A stretch of 64,000 bases of DNA from Saccharothrix carnea (GTDB taxonomy: Bacteria; Actinomycetota; Actinomycetes; Mycobacteriales; Pseudonocardiaceae), in the NCBI RefSeq assembly GCF_003014735.1, contig NZ_PYAX01000022.1, forward strand, positions 1 to 64,000. The letters are read 5' to 3'. Position numbers and translations under genes: made by a program. Below, in pieces: positions 27,372-35,966 of this stretch (positions are counted from its first letter, which is position 1; the number at the start of each line of letters is the position of its first letter). The notes under the pieces were generated by a model. It was not told where the DNA came from, ran no database searches, and was given only the letters and a program-made list of their open reading frames with translations.

Positions 27372-28019
27372 ATGACGACCTACGAGGACCTGACGCCCTA
27401 CGCGTACTCGGGCGAGGTGACCGGACCGGTGGTCAACGTCGGCTGGCTCGGTGCGGAGTCGCGGTTCGAGGTCGGCGAACCCGGACCCGGCTTCGCCGAG
27501 GCCTTGTCGGCGCTGGTCCGGTTCGACCACGTCCGCCCCACGCGCGGCTGGCACCAGTGCCGGCTGTGCGGGCCGGGTGCCGCGTACCCGGTGTGCGAGC
27601 CGGACGGGGACGGCGAGGTCGTGCTGGGCAGCGCCGAGATCGACGTCCCGGGCACCGGCGTCGTCTACGCGGCGCCGAACCTGGTGTACCACTACGTCGT
27701 GCGGCACCACTACCGGCCGCCGGCGGGGTTCGTCCGGGCGGTGCTCGCGCGGGCCGAGGCCAGTGCCGGCGCCTGGGAGGAGACCAAGCGGTCCCTGTCC
27801 GCCGGCACGCCCGTGCGCGGCGAGATCCGCGGCTACCACGTCACGGGCCTGTGGCTCGACCTGCCCGACCGCCCGGACGTGGACGCCTTCATCCCGAACG
27901 ACCTGTACGGGCCGTACGGGGTCGGCGAGAACCGCGAGCACGTCGCGTTCCACGTGCCGGTCGACGCGGTGGTCGTGGGGCACTCCGACCGGGAGCGCCG
28001 GGTCGTCCTGCGGGTCTAA
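27372..28019 (+). CDS. Conserved hypothetical protein with a possible S1-like C-terminus
   Basis: A 215-residue protein opening with YEDLTPYAYSGE and NVGWLG, which I associate with a small actinobacterial family of unknown function. The middle has a possible metal-binding cluster HQCRLCGPGAAYPVC (about residues 57-71). The last 70 residues (VRGEIRGYHVTGLWLDLPD, VDAFIPN, then REHVAFHVPVDAVVVG) resemble an S1/OB barrel in strand pattern; this is an impression, not a proven match. The stop overlaps the convergent WYL regulator stop by four bases. Confidence 0.6.
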   Translation: MTTYEDLTPYAYSGEVTGPVVNVGWLGAESRFEVGEPGPGFAEALSALVRFDHVRPTRGWHQCRLCGPGAAYPVCEPDGDGEVVLGSAEIDVPGTGVVYAAPNLVYHYVVRHHYRPPAGFVRAVLARAEASAGAWEETKRSLSAGTPVRGEIRGYHVTGLWLDLPDRPDVDAFIPNDLYGPYGVGENREHVAFHVPVDAVVVGHSDRERRVVLRV

Positions 28020-28978
28020 CCCGCGTCACCGGCGGCCCGCAGCAGCCGCTCGGCCGTGGCCCGGAGGTGGTGCTTGAGCTCCTCCGGGCCTTCCACGTCG
28101 AAGTCGACGCCGATCATCGCGACCCACAGCCCGACCTCGTCCAACGCCGGTGCGCCGACCGTCAGCCTGGTCCGGTCGTCGTCGATCCGCTCCAGGTGCG
28201 CCGAGGTGGCCGGGGCGCGGGCCGCGATCACCTCGTACGACGCGTGCATGATCAGCCGGACCTCGTGCGGGTACGGCGCGACGGACAGCTGCCGCGACAC
28301 GTACGACGCCAGGTCGTCGGACGGTGGCTCGCGCGGGGTGAACCGGGCGCCGAGCGTCGGCTCCTCCACGATCCGGTCCACCCGGAACGTGCGCCAGTCC
28401 GCCTTGTCCACGTCCCACGCCACCAGGTACCAGCGCCGCCCCGTGTGGGCCAGGCCCAGCGGCTCGACGTGCCGCTTCGTGCCACCGTCACGCCCCGCGT
28501 ACCCGAACCGCAGCCGCTGGTGGTCGCGGCACGCGCCGGCGATCGCGGTCAACGTGCCCGCGTCCACCTGCGAGCCCCGCGTCGTCGGCAACGCCACGGT
28601 GTGGGCCTGCAGCGCGTTCACCCGCCGCCGCAGCCGGGACGGCAGCACCTGTTCCAGCTTGGCCAGGGCGCGCACGGACGTCTCCTCGATGCCCACCACG
28701 CTGCCGTTGGCGGCCGTCCGCAACCCGACGGCGACCGCCACGGCCTCGTCGTCGTCCAGCAGCAGCGGCGGCAGCTCGGCGCCCGCGCCCAGCTGGTAGC
28801 CGCCGGACACGCCCGGCGCGGCGTTCACCGGGTAGCCGAGGTTGCGCAGCTTGTCCACGTCACGCCGCACGGTCCGCACGTCCACGCCGAGCCGCCGCGC
28901 GAGGTCCGCGCCGGTCCAGTCGCGACGCACCTGCAACAACGACAGCAGCTTGAGCAGACGGGCCGAGGTTCCCAGCAT
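28016..28978 (-). CDS. WYL-domain transcriptional regulator (YafY type)
   Basis: A 320-residue regulator with an N-terminal DeoR-like helix-turn-helix (TSARLLKLLSLLQVRRDWTG, then GVDVRTVRRDVDKLRNLGYP) and a WYL ligand-binding domain from about residue 135 (VEPLGLAHTGRRWYLVAWD) plus a C-terminal WCX extension. WYL proteins sense nucleic acid or nucleotide ligands and often control defence or DNA-damage genes. No coupled gene is present on its strand; the target is unknown. Confidence 0.88.
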   Translation of the reverse strand: MLGTSARLLKLLSLLQVRRDWTGADLARRLGVDVRTVRRDVDKLRNLGYPVNAAPGVSGGYQLGAGAELPPLLLDDDEAVAVAVGLRTAANGSVVGIEETSVRALAKLEQVLPSRLRRRVNALQAHTVALPTTRGSQVDAGTLTAIAGACRDHQRLRFGYAGRDGGTKRHVEPLGLAHTGRRWYLVAWDVDKADWRTFRVDRIVEEPTLGARFTPREPPSDDLASYVSRQLSVAPYPHEVRLIMHASYEVIAARAPATSAHLERIDDDRTRLTVGAPALDEVGLWVAMIGVDFDVEGPEELKHHLRATAERLLRAAGDAG

Positions 28979-29017
28979 GACCGCAGTCTGCCGGCTATCG
29001 CGGACGACTCCTGTCCG

Positions 29018-29500
29018 CTATTCGCGGCGGGCACCGTCCGGCCACACGACCACCACCGGCACGCCCGACGCCCGCGCGGTCTCCACGACGTCCGCCGTGC
29101 CGCCGCGCCCGTCCGGTGGCCGCCCGTCCCACACCGCGATGAGCAGCTCCACCGACGCGAGCATCCGCTCGTTGGCCATCACGTAGGCGTGCCGCCCGGA
29201 CAGCTCGTTCGGCAGCACGCTGACCACGTGCGCCTGCGCGAGCAGCTCGTCGTAGGCGGGCCGCTTCTCCGGTTTCAGCTTGTCCCGGTAGTCCATCGCG
29301 GGCAGCACGACCTCGACCCGGCCGCCCAGCTCCAGCACCACCCGCGCGAACAGCTGGTCCGCGCCCGGCGCCAGGCAGGTCACCCCGACCAGGGATGACC
29401 CGCCCGCCGCCTCGGCCTCCAACGCCGCGCGGATGCCCTCCCGCACGACGTCGACGCAATCGGGCACCAGATTGCTGTGCCCGGTGATCCCCACCCGCAT
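29018..29500 (-). CDS. SLOG-fold nucleotide-binding protein
   Basis: A 160-residue Rossmann-like protein starting MRVGITGHSNL, with GVTCLAPGADQLFARVVLEL, LPNELSGRHAYVMANERML and LIAVWDGRPPDGRGGTADVV: the pattern of the SLOG/LOG-like superfamily, which binds nucleotide-derived ligands. It begins directly after the XRE regulator stop (TAGTGATG; a GTG at 29503 or the ATG at 29500 may be used), so the two are coupled. SLOG proteins next to regulators are known in predicted nucleotide-signalling conflict systems; that role is inference here. Confidence 0.75.
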   Translation of the reverse strand: MRVGITGHSNLVPDCVDVVREGIRAALEAEAAGGSSLVGVTCLAPGADQLFARVVLELGGRVEVVLPAMDYRDKLKPEKRPAYDELLAQAHVVSVLPNELSGRHAYVMANERMLASVELLIAVWDGRPPDGRGGTADVVETARASGVPVVVVWPDGARRE

Positions 29501-29502
29501 CA

Positions 29503-31059
29503 CTAGGCCGTCCGAACCCCGCGGATCGCCTCACGGGTGTCGCGCACGACGGCCAGGTCGCGGTGCCGCTCGGCCTCCTTGGCGAAGTCCTGCAGCTTGC
29601 GCACGACCCGCCCGGACGCCAGGCCCGCCGCAGTCGGCAGCACCTGCTGGATCAGCCCGCACGCCTCCTCGGGCTCGCCCGCCACCATCTTCGTGCGGGC
29701 CAACCCGATGACGTCGAACGCCCGGTTGCGCACCCGCGCCGGGTCGCGCAGGTCGAGCGCCCGCCGGATGTGCGCCTCCGCCTGCGGCGCCTGCTTCGGG
29801 TCGTGCCCGGCCAGGTCGCGCATCCGGGCGCCGATGACCCCTTCCAGCTCCGCCTCGTCGAACGAGTCCAGCCACCACGGGTCCGAACCGGGCCGCCGCT
29901 GCGCGAAGCTGTCCTGCGCCTGCCCGACCGCCCGGTGGAACTCCCGCACCCGACCCATCTGGGCGTACGCCCACGCCTCACGGGTCAGCAGGAGCGCCTG
30001 CAACGTCGGGGTGGCGTTGCGCCTCGTGCCGTACTGGCCCAGCTGGACCAGCTCTAAACCGTCCTCGGGCCGGCCCAGGTCGAACATCTGCCTGGCCATC
30101 GCCGCCAGGCACAGGGCCGCGAACGGGTCGTTGCGGCCCGCCTTCGCCATCCGCACCCCGAGCACGTAGTACCGCTGCGCCGCGTCGTGCATGCCCGCGT
30201 CCCACGACATGCTCGCCGCGACCTTGGACAGCTCGGCCCCGATGAAGAAGGCCCGTTCCGTGGTCGGGCCCGCCGGTGCGCGGGACAGCCGCTCGGCCAG
30301 TTCCTCCAGCTGCCCGAGCACCGCCTTGCGCGCCAACCCGTACCCGCCCCGGCCACCCCACCCGCGCAGCCCGTCCGCGACGCGCTGCAACGCCGCCAGC
30401 TCCTCCTCGCTGATCGCCGCGCTGGACGACCACTTGGACAGGGGCTGCAGGGGGTGCAACCACCGCTGCAACGGTTCGACCAGTGCGGGACCCATCGCCA
30501 CCGCGGCGGCTCCGGTGAGCGCCGCTCGTCTGCTGATCGCCAAGTCGTTCCTCGCCGTCTCCTCGACCGATCTGGCAATGCTCGACGCGTCCCACGCCGC
30601 GGCGAGCACATCGGGCGGGGCGCCGCGATCGGCGTCCGCCTGGCTTGGGATTCCGACGCGGTCGAACCACAGCCGGTCGGCCGGGATGCCGAGCACCCGC
30701 GCGAAGTGGCGCAGGCGGTCGATCCGGTCGATCGGGTTGTCACCGGTCTCGTACCGCGAGAGCTGCGCCTGGGAGATCCCCAGCCAGGACGCCATGCGGT
30801 CTTGGGTGACGCGGCTGACGTGCTGGGGGTGGTGCCGGTAGGCGGCGAGGAGGGCGCCCATGTTCCGGTCGGCGAACGCGGCAGCCATCGCCTGGTGGTC
30901 CCAGAAGTCCGCGGGTACCTCGGGTGGTCCGTAGAGCTCGGTCCGCGCGTTGCGGCGACAACGCTGGCAGAGCCGGTCGGTGTTGTCGGCGGCGATCAAC
31001 GCCCCGCACGTCGGGCATGCGCGCCTGGTACTGGCTGCTCTTCGAGCTTTCCGTTCCAT
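29503..31059 (-). CDS. XRE-family regulator with zinc ribbon and TPR-like sensor region
   Basis: A 518-residue protein. The N-terminal zinc ribbon has Cys15, Cys18, Cys31 and Cys34 (CPTCG, CQRC). An XRE helix-turn-helix lies around residues 82-130 (MASWLGISQAQLSRYETGDN). A helical TPR-like region of some 300 residues follows a small-residue/hydrophobic stretch (RRAALTGAAAVAMGPALVEP). Similar regulators are abundant in Streptomyces and relatives and often pair with a small partner gene. The partner here is the SLOG gene; a divergent gene at 31334 shares the promoter region. Confidence 0.85.
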   Translation of the reverse strand: MERKARRAASTRRACPTCGALIAADNTDRLCQRCRRNARTELYGPPEVPADFWDHQAMAAAFADRNMGALLAAYRHHPQHVSRVTQDRMASWLGISQAQLSRYETGDNPIDRIDRLRHFARVLGIPADRLWFDRVGIPSQADADRGAPPDVLAAAWDASSIARSVEETARNDLAISRRAALTGAAAVAMGPALVEPLQRWLHPLQPLSKWSSSAAISEEELAALQRVADGLRGWGGRGGYGLARKAVLGQLEELAERLSRAPAGPTTERAFFIGAELSKVAASMSWDAGMHDAAQRYYVLGVRMAKAGRNDPFAALCLAAMARQMFDLGRPEDGLELVQLGQYGTRRNATPTLQALLLTREAWAYAQMGRVREFHRAVGQAQDSFAQRRPGSDPWWLDSFDEAELEGVIGARMRDLAGHDPKQAPQAEAHIRRALDLRDPARVRNRAFDVIGLARTKMVAGEPEEACGLIQQVLPTAAGLASGRVVRKLQDFAKEAERHRDLAVVRDTREAIRGVRTA

Positions 31060-31116
31060 GGCTCGCTCCCGTCACTGAGCGTGCTCACCAGTGTATAGAG
31101 ATGTGATCAGGAGTCC

Positions 31117-31131
31117 ATGCATTTCGTGCAT
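31117..31131. promoter_or_regulatory. Candidate operator ATGCA-n5-TGCAT
   Basis: ATGCATTTCGTGCAT is an inverted repeat lying 58-72 bases upstream of the XRE regulator start, in the spacer shared with the divergent gene at 31334. Its position suits autoregulation by the XRE protein. The spacer 31060-31333 holds no other clear element. Confidence 0.45.
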
Positions 31132-31333
31132 AAGGCGGGGTAGGCCCCTGGTCGGGGACCGGGTGACACCGAGTGGCGGATGAGCCGGATCCGCGCGGTG
31201 CATGGATCCGACCCGATAACGGTGTGGTGAAACGTCTCGATCGGTCGGACGCTGCGTGGTGTGCCAGTGCCGGGTCGACCCCGCGGCCCGCGCACACCGC
31301 CCACTCCACCCGACCGGGGAGGGACCTCCGCCG

Positions 31334-31825
31334 ATGAGCATCACCGCCGCCACCACCGCAGACAACGGCCCGCGCTACGGGCCACGTGACCGCGCGCACC
31401 AGCAGGCCCTCGGTGAGGCGATCGCGGGTTACCGGCTGCTGGGGTGGAAGGTGTCGGTCACCGAGCAGGGCGTGTTCCTGCCGCTCGGCCCCGCCACCAC
31501 CGCCCTGGCCATGCCCGCCCGCATCGGCTCGCGCGTGCTGGCCGACCTCAAGGCCCGGATGCTCGCCGGCCCCGTCACCGTCATCCCCGGCCCGCGGGAG
31601 CACTGGATCTTCCTCGCCGAGCTGGTCGCCCTGCTGCCCACGCACCTGAAGGCACCCGCCGAGGTCCAGTTCGTCCGCTCCCCGCAGCGCATCGCGCTGC
31701 CGCCCACGATGACCCGGTACGGGTCGCTGAGGTGGGCGAACCCGCCGTCGCACTCGCGGCACTGGTTCCCGCCGTTCACGGCCGTGCTGGCGCTGGCCCG
31801 CACGGCGGTGGCCAAGGACCAGTAG
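31334..31825 (+). CDS. Hypothetical protein, divergent partner of the XRE regulator
   Basis: A 163-residue protein from the ATG at 31334 (RBS GGGAGGGACC). It has the feature string GYRLLGWKVSVTEQGVFLPL, VTVIPGPREHWIFLAEL and ending in HSRHWFPPFTAVLALARTA; this resembles small actinobacterial proteins of unknown function. No TM segment or known catalytic motif. The stop codon overlaps the left end of the palindrome 31824-31988. Confidence 0.6.
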   Translation: MSITAATTADNGPRYGPRDRAHQQALGEAIAGYRLLGWKVSVTEQGVFLPLGPATTALAMPARIGSRVLADLKARMLAGPVTVIPGPREHWIFLAELVALLPTHLKAPAEVQFVRSPQRIALPPTMTRYGSLRWANPPSHSRHWFPPFTAVLALARTAVAKDQ

Positions 31826-31988
31826 TGCCGCGACCGGCAACACTCACCTCGTCTTCCGGCGCTCGGCGGGGTGCCTCGCGGCACCGGCCCCACGCCCCCA
31901 ACCGACCAGGATGAGGACGTGGGGCCGGCACCCCGATCCACCCGTCCGACCGTCGAAGTACGGGGCGAAGGCTGCCGGTCGCGGCACT
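31824..31988. repeat. 165-bp imperfect palindrome
   Basis: The 16 bases AGTGCCGCGACCGGCA (31824-31839) are repeated exactly inverted at 31973-31988. Closer to the centre, GCACCGGCCCCACG pairs with CGTGGGGCCGGCAC with one mismatch. The arms are about 80 bases with weak matching between these blocks. It occupies the whole spacer between the hypothetical gene and the first Rieske gene. A miniature mobile element or a structured RNA are both possible. Confidence 0.75.
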
Positions 31989-32004
31989 GGGCGAAGATGG
32001 GCGG

Positions 32005-32415
32005 GTGGATCGACGGACGCTGCTGTGCGGCCTGCTCGCCCTGACCGCCTCCGCGCCCCTGGCCGGCTGCGGCACGGGTGCGCCGACGCGTCGGCCCGGC
32101 GTCGGCTCGGCCCGTGCGGGTGACCGCGTGGCCGGGCTCGCCGACGTCCCGGTGGGTTCCGGCGCGCTGGTCGACGTCGGTGGTGACGGTCAGTTGTTGC
32201 TGGTCAGGGCGTCGGAGTCGGAGGTGCGGGCGTTCAATCCGGCCTGCCCGCACCAGGGCACGACGGTGAACCCGCCCGCCGGCGGCACGATCAGCTGTCC
32301 CACGCACCGCAGCGCGTTCGACCCGACGACCGGCGCGGTGCTGTCCGGCCCGTCACCGCGGGGGTTGGCGGAGGTCGCGGTGGCGGTGTCCGGGCCGGAC
32401 GTGTTGCTTTCCTGA
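32005..32415 (+). CDS. Rieske [2Fe-2S] lipoprotein 1
   Basis: A 136-residue exported protein with a twin-Arg-like start (MDRRTLLCGLLALTASAPLAGC) and lipobox LAGC at residues 19-22. The Rieske cluster ligands are intact: CPHQG (Cys, His) and CPTHRSAFD (Cys, His), separated as in small ferredoxin-type Rieske proteins. It is an electron carrier anchored outside the membrane; partner unknown. It is followed by a paralogue after about 100 bases. Confidence 0.9.
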   Translation: MDRRTLLCGLLALTASAPLAGCGTGAPTRRPGVGSARAGDRVAGLADVPVGSGALVDVGGDGQLLLVRASESEVRAFNPACPHQGTTVNPPAGGTISCPTHRSAFDPTTGAVLSGPSPRGLAEVAVAVSGPDVLLS

Positions 32416-32518
32416 AATTCCCGTCCCAAGGGCTGGAGTGTTGAACCCCGCTTCACGTGGTGTCGTATTGCCTGTGTGGCCGAACGACCACCCACCACGA
32501 CACAGCGGAGGACCTGCT

Positions 32519-32986
32519 TTGAGTTCAACGGAGAAGACAGGGCTGTCCCGTCGCTCGATGATGTGCGGCCTGCTGGTCGCGCTGGCGGTCCCGGGCGGCC
32601 TGGCCGCGTGCAGCAGCGGGTCCACCCCGACCGGCACCGGCACCGCCACCGGCGGCGCGTCGACGCCGGGCGGCGCCACCCCGGGCGGGTCGCCGATCAT
32701 CGCGGCGCTGGCCGACGTGCCGGACGGCGGCGGCCTGATCGCAGGCAACCCGGCCAACAGCAAGCCGCTCGTGCTGGTGCGCACCGGCGAGACGGTCAAG
32801 GCCTACGACGCCTCGTGCCCGCACCAGGGCACCGCGGTGTCGCCGCCGGAGAACGGCGTGATCACGTGCCCGAACCACGGCAGCACGTTCAACGCCGCGG
32901 ACGGCACGGTGACGAAGGGCCCGGCCACCGCGGGCCTGACGGAGGTGCCGGTGAAGGTGGAGGCTGGCCAGGTCGTGCCCGCCTGA
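32519..32986 (+). CDS. Rieske [2Fe-2S] lipoprotein 2
   Basis: A 155-residue paralogue of the preceding gene. I chose the TTG at 32519, seven bases after GGAGG; the open frame begins at 32438 but those residues are not signal-like. Its N-terminus carries Arg-Arg and lipobox LAAC (Cys31), then a Gly/Thr/Ser/Pro linker, then CPHQGTAVSPPENG and CPNHGSTFN with all four ligands. Tandem duplication with divergence of the linker is evident. Confidence 0.88.
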   Translation: MSSTEKTGLSRRSMMCGLLVALAVPGGLAACSSGSTPTGTGTATGGASTPGGATPGGSPIIAALADVPDGGGLIAGNPANSKPLVLVRTGETVKAYDASCPHQGTAVSPPENGVITCPNHGSTFNAADGTVTKGPATAGLTEVPVKVEAGQVVPA

Positions 32987-33077
32987 TCCGCACCCGGCCG
33001 GGCCCGCCCGCCCGGCCGGGAACAGCGGAGGTCTCCCATGCGAGAGACTGTCAGGGGTCGCACGTAGGCTTTAGCGC

Positions 33078-35066
33078 GTGGCCGATCCGTCGACCTATCG
33101 CCCTGCGACAGGCACCATCCCCGAAGCTCCCGGCGTGTACAAGTTCCGCGACGCCGCCGGTCGGGTGGTGTACGTCGGCAAGGCCAAGAGCCTGCGCCAA
33201 CGGCTGAACTCGTACTTCGCCGACATCGCCGGCCTGCACCCGCGCACCCGGCAGATGGTGACCACCGCCGCGAGCGTCGAGTGGACCGTCGTCGGCACCG
33301 AGGTGGAGGCGCTCCAGCTCGAGTACAACTGGATCAAGGAGTTCGACCCGCGCTTCAACGTCCGCTACCGCGACGACAAGTCGTACCCGGTCCTCGCGGT
33401 GACGTTGAACGAGGAGTTCCCCCGCCTGCACGTCTACCGCGGCCCGCGCCGCAAGGGCGTGCGCTACTTCGGCCCGTACGCGCACGCCTGGGCGATCCGC
33501 GAGACGCTCGACCTGCTGCTGCGCGTCTTCCCGGCCCGCACCTGCTCGGCGGGCGTGTTCAAGCGCCACGGCCAGATCGGCCGCCCGTGCCTGCTCGGTT
33601 ACATCGACAAGTGCTCGGCGCCGTGCGTGGGCCGGGTCAGCGCGGACGAGCACCGCGACATCGTGGAGGACTTCTGCGACTTCCTCGCGGGCAAGACCGA
33701 CTCGATGGTGCGCCGCCTGGAACGCGAGATGACGGCCGCGGCCGAGGAGCTGGAGTTCGAGAAGGCCGCCCGCCTGCGCGACGACCAGGCGGCGCTGAAG
33801 CGGGCCCTGGAGAAGCAGGCCGTGGTCCTCGGCGACGGCACGGACGCCGACGTGGTCGCGTTCGCGCAGGACGACCTGGAGGTGTCGGTGCAGGTCTTCC
33901 ACGTGCGCGGCGGCCGGGTGCGAGGCCAGCGCGGCTGGGTGGTCGACAAGGTCGACGAGACCGGCGTGACGGGCCTGGTGGACCAGTTCGTCACCCAGTT
34001 CTACGGCGAGCAGGTCGAGTCGGCGCGGGCCAGCGGCGTGGAGTCGGCGCCGGTGCCGCGCGAGGTGCTGGTGCCGGAGCTGCCCGAGGACGCCGAGGCG
34101 GTCGAGAAGTGGCTGGCGGGCCTGCGCGGCGGCAGGGTCGCGTTGCGGGTGCCGCAGCGCGGTGACAAGCGGGCGCTCATGGAGACGGTGGAGCGCAACG
34201 CCAAGGAGGCGTTCCAGCAGCACAAGCTGCGCCGCGCGGGCGACCTGACGGCCCGGTCGGCGGCGCTGCAGGAGCTGCAGGAGGCGTTGGGCCTGGACAC
34301 CGCGCCGCTGCGCATCGAGTGCACCGACATCAGCCACGTGCAGGGCACCGACGTGGTGGCGTCGCTGGTGGTGTTCGAGGACGGTCTGGCGCGCAAGTCC
34401 GAGTACCGCCGGTTCGCCGTGCGGGAAGGAGCCGAGCAGGGCGACGTCGGCTCGATCGCCGAGGTGGTGCGGCGGCGGTTCCAGGCCTACCTGCGCGACA
34501 ACAAGGACGACCGCGGCCCGACGCCCGGCATCGACCCGGAGACGGGCAAGCCGCGCAAGTTCGCGTACGCGCCGAACCTGCTGGTGGTGGACGGCGGCGC
34601 GCCGCAGGCGCAGGTAGCCTCCGACGTCTTGGCGGAACTGGGCATCACCGACGTCGCGGTGATCGGCCTGGCGAAGCGGCTGGAGGAGGTGTGGGTGCCC
34701 GGCGAACCGGACCCGGTGATCCTGCCCCGCACCAGCGAGGCCCTGTACCTGCTGCAACGAGTGCGCGACGAGGCGCACCGGTTCGCGATCGCCTACCACC
34801 GGCAGAAGCGGTCCAAGCGGATGACGACGTCGGCGCTGGACGACGTGCCGGGCCTGGGGCAGACGCGCAAGGCGGCGTTGTTGAAGCACTTCGGCTCACT
34901 GAAGAAGTTGCGTGAGGCGAGCATCGAGGAGATCAGCGTGGTGCCCGGAGTGGGCCGGCGCACCGCCGAGGCCGTGCACGCGACGTTGGGCACGGCGGGT
35001 ACCGAAGTGCCATCGACGGAGTCGAAGATCGGACTGCAGGCGGCTGAGCCAGTAGTCGAACACTGA
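33078..35066 (+). CDS. uvrC: Excinuclease ABC subunit C
   Basis: The 662-residue nuclease makes both incisions in nucleotide excision repair. Domains in order: GIY-YIG (APGVYKFRDAAGRVVYVGKA), Cys-containing region, UVR domain (ELEFEKAARLRDDQAALKRA), RNase H-like C-terminal nuclease (CTDISHVQGTDVVAS, LLVVDGGAPQAQVA) and two helix-hairpin-helix motifs (DVPGLGQTRKAALLKHFG, VPGVGRRTAEAVHA). It starts the uvrC-rapZ-yvcK-whiA run conserved in actinobacteria. Confidence 0.97.
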   Translation: MADPSTYRPATGTIPEAPGVYKFRDAAGRVVYVGKAKSLRQRLNSYFADIAGLHPRTRQMVTTAASVEWTVVGTEVEALQLEYNWIKEFDPRFNVRYRDDKSYPVLAVTLNEEFPRLHVYRGPRRKGVRYFGPYAHAWAIRETLDLLLRVFPARTCSAGVFKRHGQIGRPCLLGYIDKCSAPCVGRVSADEHRDIVEDFCDFLAGKTDSMVRRLEREMTAAAEELEFEKAARLRDDQAALKRALEKQAVVLGDGTDADVVAFAQDDLEVSVQVFHVRGGRVRGQRGWVVDKVDETGVTGLVDQFVTQFYGEQVESARASGVESAPVPREVLVPELPEDAEAVEKWLAGLRGGRVALRVPQRGDKRALMETVERNAKEAFQQHKLRRAGDLTARSAALQELQEALGLDTAPLRIECTDISHVQGTDVVASLVVFEDGLARKSEYRRFAVREGAEQGDVGSIAEVVRRRFQAYLRDNKDDRGPTPGIDPETGKPRKFAYAPNLLVVDGGAPQAQVASDVLAELGITDVAVIGLAKRLEEVWVPGEPDPVILPRTSEALYLLQRVRDEAHRFAIAYHRQKRSKRMTTSALDDVPGLGQTRKAALLKHFGSLKKLREASIEEISVVPGVGRRTAEAVHATLGTAGTEVPSTESKIGLQAAEPVVEH

Positions 35067-35078
35067 CGGGAGCACACA

Positions 35079-35966
35079 GTGAGCGCACCGGCCGGCGAGA
35101 AGTCCGGCATCGAAGTCGCGGTGGTGACGGGCCTGTCGGGGGCGGGCCGCAGCACGGCCGCGAAGTGCCTGGAGGACCTGGGCTGGTTCGTGGTGGACAA
35201 CCTGCCGCCCGAGCTGATCGCGACCATGGTGGAGCTCGGCGCGCAGGCCAGGGGCGCCATCACCAGGGTCGCGGTGGTGATGGACGTGCGCAGCCGCGCG
35301 TTCACCGAGGACCTGGCAGCGGTCATCAAAGACCTGGACGCGCGCGGCTACAAGCCGAAGGTGCTGTTCCTGGAGGCCACCGACGACGTGCTGATCCGGC
35401 GGTTCGAGTCGGTGCGGCGCGGCCACCCGCTGCAGGCGGACGGCAGGCTGGCAGACGGCATCGAGGCCGAGCGGATCCTGCTCACGCCGCTGCGCGAGGA
35501 GGCCGACCTGGTGCTGGACACCTCCGGGCTGTCGGTGCACCAGCTGCGGGCCAAGATCGAGGACACGTTCGGCACCGAGTCGGCGACCCGCACCCGCGTC
35601 ACGGTGCTGTCGTTCGGCTACAAGTACGGCCTGCCGATGGACGCCGACCTGGTCATGGACGTGCGGTTCCTGCCGAACCCGTTCTGGATCCCGGAGCTGC
35701 GCGAGCAGACCGGCCTGGACGGCGACGTGCGCAACTACGTGCTCACGCAGGAGGGCGCGGAGGAGTTCCTGGACCGCTACCACGAGCTGCTGCGGCTCAT
35801 CGGCGCCGGCTACCGGCGTGAGGGCAAGCGGTACCTGACGCTGGCGGTCGGCTGCACCGGCGGCAAGCACCGCAGCGTGGCCATCTCCGAGGAGCTGGCG
35901 GGCCGGTTGGCCAGCGAGGACGGCATGGCCGTCAAGGTCGTGCACCGGGACCTGGGACGCGAGTGA
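35079..35966 (+). CDS. rapZ: RapZ-like nucleotide-binding protein (RNase adapter family)
   Basis: A 295-residue P-loop protein of the RapZ/YvcJ family. The Walker A region reads GLSGAGRSTAAK (Arg in place of the usual Lys, as is common in actinobacteria). The C-terminal GCTGGKHRSVAI is the family hallmark implicated in ligand/RNA binding. In enterobacteria RapZ targets a small RNA for cleavage; in actinobacteria the role is not established. It overlaps yvcK by four bases. Confidence 0.9.
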   Translation: MSAPAGEKSGIEVAVVTGLSGAGRSTAAKCLEDLGWFVVDNLPPELIATMVELGAQARGAITRVAVVMDVRSRAFTEDLAAVIKDLDARGYKPKVLFLEATDDVLIRRFESVRRGHPLQADGRLADGIEAERILLTPLREEADLVLDTSGLSVHQLRAKIEDTFGTESATRTRVTVLSFGYKYGLPMDADLVMDVRFLPNPFWIPELREQTGLDGDVRNYVLTQEGAEEFLDRYHELLRLIGAGYRREGKRYLTLAVGCTGGKHRSVAISEELAGRLASEDGMAVKVVHRDLGRE

